A stretch of 64,000 nt of DNA from Niastella yeongjuensis (GTDB lineage: Bacteria > Bacteroidota > Bacteroidia > Chitinophagales > Chitinophagaceae). Shown here in pieces: positions 58,245-64,000 of the stretch. Position 1 is the stretch's first letter. Each line of letters begins with the position of its first letter. The stretch is taken from NCBI RefSeq assembly GCF_900110245.1, contig NZ_FOCZ01000001.1:62001-126000 (forward strand), given 5' to 3'. The translations under genes and the position numbers were made by a program. The notes below the pieces were generated by a model, which was given only the letters and a program-made list of their open reading frames with translations, was not told the origin of the DNA and made no database searches.

Positions 58245-58398
58245 AAATTTTTTCTACCAAATGAGTGGACTAAAACAGTGCTTTTAACAAACCCGCCACA
58301 AACAATTGTTTGTATGTGAGTGTCGTAACCGGTGGCGCTTTTAACTGTTAAATGAGCACTTATTATGTATAGAAATAAAGACTAATGGCCGTTCGGAT
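58245..58398. other. Divergent intergenic region between the cys operon and clpP
   Basis: AT-rich, with no ORF of note. The gap from cysH to clpP is 610 bases in all; the right part is described as a structured RNA candidate. The tig gene that precedes clpP in many bacteria is absent. Confidence 0.5.
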
Positions 58399-58592
58399 TA
58401 GCTTTGTAGCGGATTGAGTACCAGGAGGCCTGGCAGGCGCCGTTCAACTTGTCAGCCTTTTACATACGAGTGCCTGTTATACTTCTCAAGAACCCCAAAA
58501 AGGGTGCTTTATGCCAGGCGGACTGTCTCTATTGCAGACTCAAAATGCCTGCTTTTGAGGATATTAGGCCAAAATGGCTGATTTTTTATATA
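58399..58592 (+). ncRNA. Candidate structured RNA or clpP 5' leader
   Basis: It starts with a TAGCTTTG promoter box (58399-58406). An outer stem TTGAGT (58414-58419) with ACTCAA (58538-58543) encloses an 8-bp perfect stem GCCTGGCA (58428-58435) with TGCCAGGC (58512-58519). Smaller hairpins lie inside, and a weak GCCA/TGGC hairpin plus six T ends at about 58588. The size (about 180 bases) and single long irregular hairpin would suit a 6S-type RNA or a regulatory leader; I cannot identify the class. Confidence 0.4.
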
Positions 58593-58651
58593 GCACGGTA
58601 TTTGGTTTCCTAAAAAACTTAAATTGCCAACTCAAATAATAGAAAAGTACT

Positions 58652-59347
58652 ATGAATCTTGGAAAAGAATTTGAAAAATACGCGGTACACCACAGAGGTA
58701 TTTCAAGCAATACCCTGGACAGTTACCAAAAGCATTCAGTTACGAATCTCACTCCCAATATTATTGAAGAACGTCCCATGAATATTGCTGTCATGGACGT
58801 TTACAGCCGGTTGATGATGGACCGCATCATTTTCCTGGGCTACCCCATTAATGACGAAGTGGCAAATATCGTAACTGCTCAGATGTTGTTCCTGGAAAGC
58901 ACCGATCGCACCCGCGACATCCAGATGTACATCAACTCCCCCGGGGGAAACGTGTATTCCGGTTTGGGTATGTATGATACCATGAACTACATCACCCCTG
59001 ATGTAAGCACCATTTGCATAGGTATGGCTGCTTCTATGGCTGCTGTATTGTTGTGCGCCGGTACTCAGGGAAAACGCACTGCCTTAAAGCATAGCCGCGT
59101 TATGCTGCACCAACCCAGTGGCGCCATTGGTGGTCAGGGCAGCGATATCGAGATCACCGTACAAGAGATCAAAAAGATCAAAAAGAACCTGTACGATGCT
59201 ATCTCTGTTCACACTGGCAAAACAGTGAAACAGGTTGAAAAGGATTGTGATCGCGACTATTGGTTAACTTCTGAAGAAGCCAAGGAATACGGCCTGGTTG
59301 ATGAAGTATTGCTGATCAACCCACGTAAAGAGAAAAAAGACAACTAA
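58652..59347 (+). CDS. clpP: ATP-dependent Clp protease proteolytic subunit (copy 1)
   Basis: A 231-residue serine protease subunit of the Clp chamber. The catalytic triad is Ser128 (GMAASMAAVLL), His153 (MLHQPSG) and Asp202 (DRDYW). The N-terminal ~40 residues are longer than in E. coli and may be a processed propeptide. The handle region and INSPGGNVYSG are normal. It lies 70 bases upstream of a second clpP and then clpX, in one direction. Confidence 0.94.
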   Translation: MNLGKEFEKYAVHHRGISSNTLDSYQKHSVTNLTPNIIEERPMNIAVMDVYSRLMMDRIIFLGYPINDEVANIVTAQMLFLESTDRTRDIQMYINSPGGNVYSGLGMYDTMNYITPDVSTICIGMAASMAAVLLCAGTQGKRTALKHSRVMLHQPSGAIGGQGSDIEITVQEIKKIKKNLYDAISVHTGKTVKQVEKDCDRDYWLTSEEAKEYGLVDEVLLINPRKEKKDN

Positions 59348-59417
59348 ACCTTGCTTTTACAGGAGAACCAGGTTGTGATTTACTTTCACTTAAATCGAAT
59401 TCAAACAAAATATTAGT

Positions 59418-60059
59418 ATGCAGTACTCAAATCATTTGTTTCAGCCATTCCGCATGGACGATGAAGACGAACCAAAAGAAAACGGCAAAGAAGAAAAAAA
59501 TGCAGACTTTGGTATGCTGGCCAAGAAAATGGAGAAGTTCTTTTTTGAACAAAGAGCAGTATACCTGTGGGGTGTTGTAGAAGATAAAACAGCAAGAGAA
59601 GTGGTAACCAAATTGTTACTGCTCGATGCTGACAAACCCGGCGAGGACATTAAATTCTTTATCAACAGCCCCGGAGGCGTGGTTACCAGCGGTATGGTTA
59701 TTTACGATACCATGCGTATGCTGAAAAGCCCGGTTAGTACCATTTGCATGGGTCTGGCAGCCTCCATGGGCTCCATCCTGCTGAGCGCCGGCGCTAAAGG
59801 CAAACGTTTCATTTACCCTCATGGCGAAGTAATGATCCACCAGCCAAGCCTGGGCGGATACATGCAGGGCGTAAGCGCTGACCTGGAAATTCAGGCCAAA
59901 CAAATTAAAAAGACCAAAGAGATCGGCGCCCGCATTCTGGCCGAAAACTGTGGTAAGAAATTTGAACAGGTAATGAAGGATTTCGATCGCGACTACTGGA
60001 TGGATGCCAAAGAAGCAATTGAATATGGCATTGTAGATCAGCAAGTTGAGAAGTTATAA
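59418..60059 (+). CDS. clpP: ATP-dependent Clp protease proteolytic subunit (copy 2)
   Basis: A 213-residue ClpP paralogue with Ser116 (GLAASMGSILL), His141 (VMIHQPS) and Asp192 (DRDYW) all present, so it should be active. The N-terminus differs from copy 1: acidic and Lys-rich (DDEDEPKENGKEEKN) instead of a propeptide-like segment. The two may form mixed rings, as in other bacteria with paired ClpP; that is inference. A terminator separates it from clpX. Confidence 0.94.
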   Translation: MQYSNHLFQPFRMDDEDEPKENGKEEKNADFGMLAKKMEKFFFEQRAVYLWGVVEDKTAREVVTKLLLLDADKPGEDIKFFINSPGGVVTSGMVIYDTMRMLKSPVSTICMGLAASMGSILLSAGAKGKRFIYPHGEVMIHQPSLGGYMQGVSADLEIQAKQIKKTKEIGARILAENCGKKFEQVMKDFDRDYWMDAKEAIEYGIVDQQVEKL

Positions 60060-60080
60060 GTACATATAAACCTGTAAAGG

Positions 60081-60129
60081 TCCCAAATTCCGTATACTAA
60101 TTTCTTAGAAAAGGAGTTTGGGATTTTTT
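60081..60129 (+). terminator. Terminator after clpP copy 2
   Basis: Stem TCCCAAA-TCC paired with GGA-TTTGGGA around a 21-base loop, followed by TTTTTTATT. It implies that clpX has its own promoter. Confidence 0.75.
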
Positions 60130-60131
60130 AT

Positions 60132-60162
60132 TGGGATTTGGAATAGCATTTAGATACCTTTG
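60132..60162 (+). promoter_or_regulatory. Promoter of clpX
   Basis: TTG (60132-60134), 20 bases, then TACCTTTG (60155-60162), matching the TTG/TAnnTTTG pattern, 19 bases before the clpX ATG. Confidence 0.6.
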
Positions 60163-60181
60163 TAAGCGATTTTATACAAAC

Positions 60182-61420
60182 ATGGCTAAAACAACATTAC
60201 ACTGTTCTTTTTGCGGACGCAGCCGCGATGAAGTAAAGATTCTTATTGCCGGGCAGGAAGGACATATTTGTGAGAATTGCGTTGAGCATGCACGCGAGAT
60301 CATTGAACAGGAACTGATGATCCGCCATGAAAGTACCCCACCCTCTACTTCCTTCAAACTGAACGTAAAGAAGCCTATTGAAGTTAAACGCTTTCTGGAT
60401 GAATACGTGATCGGTCAGGATGATGCTAAAAAAGTATTAGCAGTAGCTGTTTACAATCACTACAAACGTCTTCAACAAAAACCCGCTGAAAACGAGGTTG
60501 ATATTGAAAAAAGTAATATCGTTATGGTGGGTGAAACAGGTACAGGTAAAACCCTGTTGGCTAAAACCATTGCCCGCCTGCTGAATGTACCATTCGCCAT
60601 CGTTGATGCTACGGTATTTACAGAAGCCGGTTATGTGGGTGAAGACGTGGAAAGCATTTTGACCCGTCTGTTGCAGGTTTGTAATTACGACGTAGCCGCT
60701 GCCGAAAGAGGCATCGTTTACATAGATGAAATTGATAAAATTGCCCGTAAAGGCGACAACCCTTCCATCACCCGCGATGTAAGTGGTGAAGGTGTACAAC
60801 AGGGTTTGTTGAAACTGCTGGAAGGTACCGATGTACTGGTTCCTCCACAAGGCGGTCGTAAACACCCCGAACAAAAACTGATCAAGATCAATACCCAGAA
60901 CATCCTGTTCATTTGTGGTGGCGCTTTTGACGGTATCGACAAAGTGATTGCCCGCCGGGTAAACACCAACGCCATCGGTTTTAATGTAAACAAAGAGCTG
61001 CAGGAACACATGAAAAAGAACCTGCTGCAATACATCAATGCTACCGATCTGAAATCGTTTGGCTTGATCCCCGAGTTACTGGGACGGTTACCGGTAGTTA
61101 CTCACCTGAATCCATTAGATAAAGCAACGCTTCGTTCTATTTTAACAGAACCGAAGAATGCGTTGATCAAACAATATAAGAGACTGTTTGAACTGGAGAA
61201 CATTCAACTGAACGTAGATAATGAAGTACTGGATTTCATGGTCGATAAAGCGATGGAATACAAACTGGGCGCCCGTGGCTTACGCAGCATTTGCGAAAGC
61301 ATTTTAACAGACGCCATGTTTGAACTGCCTTCAAGCAAACAAACAGTTTTCCATTTGAACCTGGAGTATGCGCAAAAGAACTTCGACAAGAGCAAGATGA
61401 GCATGTTGAAAGTTGCGTAA
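60182..61420 (+). CDS. clpX: ATP-dependent Clp protease ATP-binding subunit ClpX
   Basis: A 412-residue AAA+ unfoldase. The N-terminal zinc-binding domain has [12 protein letters not shown] and ICENC. Walker A is [13 protein letters not shown], Walker [14 protein letters not shown]. The sensor and pore region [19 protein letters not shown] and the C-terminal [14 protein letters not shown] are typical. I use ATG 60182, since the frame upstream to 60131 has no zinc-domain character. It feeds substrates to the two ClpP proteins encoded upstream. Confidence 0.97.
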   Translation: MAKTTLHCSFCGRSRDEVKILIAGQEGHICENCVEHAREIIEQELMIRHESTPPSTSFKLNVKKPIEVKRFLDEYVIGQDDAKKVLAVAVYNHYKRLQQKPAENEVDIEKSNIVMVGETGTGKTLLAKTIARLLNVPFAIVDATVFTEAGYVGEDVESILTRLLQVCNYDVAAAERGIVYIDEIDKIARKGDNPSITRDVSGEGVQQGLLKLLEGTDVLVPPQGGRKHPEQKLIKINTQNILFICGGAFDGIDKVIARRVNTNAIGFNVNKELQEHMKKNLLQYINATDLKSFGLIPELLGRLPVVTHLNPLDKATLRSILTEPKNALIKQYKRLFELENIQLNVDNEVLDFMVDKAMEYKLGARGLRSICESILTDAMFELPSSKQTVFHLNLEYAQKNFDKSKMSMLKVA

Positions 61421-61449
61421 TCAAACAGTTCTAACAATAAAAGAAACTA

Positions 61450-61480
61450 AAAACGTCAGTCACTCAGGCTGGCGTTTTTT
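61450..61480 (+). terminator. Terminator of clpX
   Basis: Stem AACGTCAG/CTGGCGTT (one G-T pair) with T-run, about 30 bases past the stop. Confidence 0.85.
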
Positions 61481-61509
61481 ATTTCCGTAATCTTGTCAAA
61501 ATATTTGTT

Positions 61510-61686
61510 ATGCAGGAATTGGTAAACAAGTTAATGGCCGAAGGTTTAACCGAACAACAAGCCTATAAAGCCATCGAGATCATCAAGAATTTTGCAAAAG
61601 AAAAATTCCCCATCTTCGGCGGCGCTATCGATAAGCTGTTCGACAAATATGGTCCCAAGGATGACGCAGATGATTTTATGCCTTAA
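61510..61686 (+). CDS. Small helical protein of 58 residues
   Basis: ATG 61510 opens a 58-codon frame starting MQELVNKLMAEGLTEQQAYK, then an amphipathic helix AIEIIKNFAKEKFPIFGGAIDKLFDKY and an acidic end. It resembles short Bacteroidota proteins related to the C-terminal half of DUF2267/DUF2780-type helical domains; no function is known. A codon pattern without stops and a plausible fold support a real gene. It has no signal peptide. Confidence 0.65.
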   Translation: MQELVNKLMAEGLTEQQAYKAIEIIKNFAKEKFPIFGGAIDKLFDKYGPKDDADDFMP

Positions 61687-61706
61687 TACTCCATCTATTC
61701 TTTTGT

Positions 61707-62174
61707 TCAGGGCAGGGATGCAGGCATGCCTGCTTTGTATGTAACTGTTATGTAATCAATCACTGCATCAATTTCAGCATTTGACAAATCAGGAAACGCG
61801 GTCATTTGCACATCATTGAACCGCTTTTTAAGCGTATTGAAATAAACATTCCCCGATTTTAAGACAGCGGCAGGGTTTTGCACCCACTGATATAGCAGTT
61901 TTCTATCTGGCAGTCTTTGCGATATCCCGCTTAAGGCAGGACCTGTCAGGTCTTTAAATGCCGAATGACAGGAAGCGCAATTGTTTTGGAATATCGCCTT
62001 GCCATCATGCCCATTGCCCGGTTTGTAAGAATCTATAGGTATAAAATGGGATTCAACCGTTGCCGGTTCTTCAGGCGGTGGTATTGACAATAACAGATTG
62101 GAGAATGCAATGGCTCCTACAACCACAAGCGTTAGGAAGAAGCCCTGCAGCACATAATTGACTTCTTTATTCAT
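61707..62174 (-). CDS. Membrane-anchored c-type cytochrome
   Basis: A 155-residue protein with an N-terminal membrane anchor (about 8-30), a Pro/Glu-rich linker and a single-heme cytochrome c domain. The heme-binding motif is CASCH (C66, C69, H70). The probable distal Met is in DVQMTAFPDLS. It should sit in the periplasm as an electron carrier. No oxidase or dehydrogenase partner is adjacent. Confidence 0.88.
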   Translation of the reverse strand: MNKEVNYVLQGFFLTLVVVGAIAFSNLLLSIPPPEEPATVESHFIPIDSYKPGNGHDGKAIFQNNCASCHSAFKDLTGPALSGISQRLPDRKLLYQWVQNPAAVLKSGNVYFNTLKKRFNDVQMTAFPDLSNAEIDAVIDYITVTYKAGMPASLP

Positions 62175-62269
62175 ACTATAAATTTACTACAGGAACGTAG
62201 TACAGCATAATAATTCAGTCATTAGCGTTTTCTGTATTACTTAATTGATTGGCGCTTACATGGCCCTAA

Positions 62270-62305
62270 ATAAAAAATCCTCCCCTCGGCAGAGCGGAGG
62301 GAAGG
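62270..62305 (-). terminator. Terminator of the acyl-CoA dehydrogenase gene
   Basis: A GGAGG/CCTCC-rich hairpin with a TTTTTTATTT tail on the minus strand, about 40 bases past the stop codon. Confidence 0.75.
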
Positions 62306-62345
62306 ACTGTGTCATGACAAGCAACCTTGAGCAGTATTTCTCAAA

Positions 62346-63488
62346 CTAAGCTCTTAATACTTCACGGGCTATAACAATCTTCTGAATTTCAGAAGTGCCT
62401 TCACCTATAGTGCATAATTTACTATCGCGATAATATTTTTCTACAGGGAAATCTTTCGTGTAACCATATCCGCCAAAGATCTGCACGGCATCTGTAGCCA
62501 CTTTCACGGCCACTTCACTGGCGTAATATTTTGCCATGGCCGCCTCTTTACTCATAACCTGGCCACGCATTTTCAGATCGCAGGCCTGCAGGGTCAGTAA
62601 CTCGGCAGCTGCTATCTCAGTTGCCATATCTGCCAGTTTAAAGGATACCCCCTGAAAGTTGGCAATGGCCTGATCGAACTGGTGACGTTCTTTGGAGTAT
62701 TGTATAGACGCTTCGTAGGCGCCTTTGGCAATACCCAAAGCCAGGGCAGCAATTGAAATACGGCCTCCATCCAGCACCTTCAATGATTGTTTAAACCCGT
62801 CGCCAAAATTACCCAGGCGGTTACTATCGGGAATGCGGCAATTATCGAAGATCATTTCAGCCGTTTCACTGGCACGCATCCCCAGCTTGTTTTCTTTTTT
62901 TCCACCTCTAAAACCCGGCGTGGTTCGTTCTACCACAAAGGCGGTGGCATTGTCTTTTGTTCTGGGTTCACCTGTACGGCAAATTACAATGGCCACATCG
63001 GCACTCTTTCCGTGGGTGATCCAGCATTTGGTGCCATTCAGCACCCAGTGATCGCCATCTTTGATGGCCACTGTTTTCATATTGGCCGCATCGCTGCCGG
63101 TATTGGGTTCCGTTAAACCCCAGGCACCCAGCCACTCACCGGTGGCGAGTTTGGGCAGGTACTTTTGTTTCTGCTCTTCGTTACCAAAACTCAACATATG
63201 ACCAGTACAAAGCGAATTGTGCGCAGCCAGGCTTAACCCTATGGAACCACATACTTTGGCAATTTCCTGTATGATGGCTACGTATTCGTAATAGGATAAG
63301 CCGGCGCCACCGTATTTTTCAGGGACCAGTACACCCATTAAGCCCAGTTTACCCATTTCTTTAAAAACATGCATGGGAAACTCCTGGGTTTCATCCCACT
63401 CCATTACGTATGGCTTAATATGTTGTTGAGCGAAATCGCGGGTTGTTTGAGCAACCTGATCCGTAAGCTCAGAGGTTTGAAAATTCAT
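62346..63488 (-). CDS. Acyl-CoA dehydrogenase
   Basis: About 380 residues; an FAD enzyme for the first oxidation in acyl-CoA breakdown. WGLTEPNTGSDAANMKT and WITHGKSADVAIV are the flavin-contact motifs. ALGIAKGAYEASIQYSKERHQFDQAIANFQ is the middle helix signature. The C-terminal IFGGYGYTKDFPVEKYYRDSKLCTIGEGTSEI carries the catalytic Glu. The chain-length preference (short or branched) cannot be told. I use ATG 63488 rather than the upstream frame opening at 63539. It is alone in its direction here, with no thiolase or hydratase nearby. Confidence 0.93.
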   Translation of the reverse strand: MNFQTSELTDQVAQTTRDFAQQHIKPYVMEWDETQEFPMHVFKEMGKLGLMGVLVPEKYGGAGLSYYEYVAIIQEIAKVCGSIGLSLAAHNSLCTGHMLSFGNEEQKQKYLPKLATGEWLGAWGLTEPNTGSDAANMKTVAIKDGDHWVLNGTKCWITHGKSADVAIVICRTGEPRTKDNATAFVVERTTPGFRGGKKENKLGMRASETAEMIFDNCRIPDSNRLGNFGDGFKQSLKVLDGGRISIAALALGIAKGAYEASIQYSKERHQFDQAIANFQGVSFKLADMATEIAAAELLTLQACDLKMRGQVMSKEAAMAKYYASEVAVKVATDAVQIFGGYGYTKDFPVEKYYRDSKLCTIGEGTSEIQKIVIAREVLRA

Positions 63489-63606
63489 ACTTAAATTTAG
63501 CTGAATTAACTCGCATTCAATCGTTAAAGGCCACTGCAATATAGGAGGATTTTTTCACAAACTAACAAATGTTAGTACTCTTTTTTAAAGACTTAACATT
63601 CACTCC

Positions 63607-64000
63607 CTATTCTACCGTTACATAAGCCACCAGTTTTTGATACAGCTCAGGCGTTATCAGCACAATTTGTTGTAGCTCTTCGGGCAACCGGAACAATCCA
63701 TGCTGCTGCCGGTATTGCACAATGGCATTGGCAATATTCCAGCGGATGTAAGGATGCTGCTTCAGGGTGTTCACGTCAGCCGTATTGATATTGATCTTTT
63801 GTAAAACAACAGCACCACATTGTAACCGGGGTTGAATTAGTTGAAACGTTGAATCTGGCAGTCCAAACGTTTCCGCTATCTGCTGCACCGAATGAAACCC
63901 ACCCAGCTTTTCGCGGAAATTCACGATGCGATTGGCCAGTTTACTGCCAACGCCCGGTAATGAAATATAAGCCGACGTATCGGCCAGGTTAATATCAATA
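63607..64000 (-). CDS. Helix-hairpin-helix (ComEA-like) protein, C-terminal part
   Basis: The frame is open to the right edge (about 131 residues visible, C-terminus at 63607). It carries two or more helix-hairpin-helix modules: INLADTSAYISLPGVGSKLANRIVNFREKLGGF, and NINTADVNTLKQHPYIRWNIANAIVQYRQQHGLF. This is the ComEA-like DNA-binding fold found in Bacteroidota periplasmic or membrane-anchored proteins. The GTG at 63924 is internal. The N-terminal part, which would show a signal or membrane segment, is outside the window. Confidence 0.8.
   Translation of the reverse strand, partial: IDINLADTSAYISLPGVGSKLANRIVNFREKLGGFHSVQQIAETFGLPDSTFQLIQPRLQCGAVVLQKININTADVNTLKQHPYIRWNIANAIVQYRQQHGLFRLPEELQQIVLITPELYQKLVAYVTVE

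Noticed and set aside
58324-58380. Short plus-strand ORF (MSTYYV) upstream of clpP
   Set aside because: Six codons, no compositional signal, and upstream of the likely promoter box.
61510-61686. Possible toxin or antitoxin role of the 58-residue protein
   Set aside because: No partner gene, no toxin motif; its helical pattern gives no basis for a toxin-antitoxin call.

Overview
The window looks like chromosomal DNA of a member of the Bacteroidota, most likely a Chitinophagaceae-type organism (Niastella/Chitinophaga-like). The evidence is the type IX secretion genes (porV, porU, porP/sprF-like), gldJ, a TonB-dependent receptor with a carboxypeptidase-like N-terminal domain, LytS/LytTR regulators, BshA, DUF4292/EnvC gene order, promoters of the form TAnnTTTG, and starts that mostly lack a Shine-Dalgarno sequence. 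The genus is an inference. I see no rRNA, tRNA, CRISPR array or insertion sequence.

Layout. Positions 1-14.3 kb hold a partial LptF/LptG permease, a CDF metal transporter, an M20 dipeptidase, an HslR-like S4 protein, trmD, a secreted GH31 enzyme, a LolA-like protein, adenine deaminase, a Crp-family regulator and a four-gene operon (LiaF-like membrane protein, DUF4288 protein, LytS-type kinase, LytTR regulator). From 14.3 to 30.5 kb are an orphan T9SS sorting-tail fragment, two M28 peptidases, anmK, upp, porP/sprF-like, a 3-methyladenine glycosylase, an EI24 protein, an RsmI-like methylase, bshA, and a leftward group of ispF, dut, a DUF4292 lipoprotein and two tandem EnvC-like genes. From 30.7 to 44 kb are porV and porU, divergent from gldJ and murF, followed by a CHAD protein, metZ, osmC, metX and an MFS transporter. 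From 44 to 58 kb is a leftward sulfur block: cysH, cysD, cysN, serine acetyltransferase, cysK, cobA, cysJ, cysI, a siroheme dehydrogenase fused to a TauE-type exporter, and then a TonB-dependent receptor. From 58.6 to 64 kb are two clpP genes, clpX, a small helical protein, a membrane cytochrome c, an acyl-CoA dehydrogenase and a partial helix-hairpin-helix protein.

How the genes work together. The sulfur block encodes sulfate activation, APS reduction, sulfite reduction with its siroheme cofactor, and O-acetylserine-dependent cysteine synthesis. metX/metZ (methionine) and bshA (bacillithiol) also draw on reduced sulfur. The most striking regulatory signal is a short ORF just upstream of cysH that ends in four cysteine codons, behind a clear promoter. 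It looks like a cysteine-sensing leader peptide. The TonB receptor at the far end of the block is preceded by three tandem units of about 80 bp, each with a 20-bp motif and a hairpin. The motif resembles a palindrome at the cysH promoter.

The second unusual signal runs through the whole window. Intergenic gaps carry arrays with strict 7-bp (sometimes 8-bp) periodicity. The repeated word differs between loci, arrays often come in complementary pairs, and they frequently begin at or overlap stop codons. In one case an array encodes the C-terminus of a Crp-family regulator.
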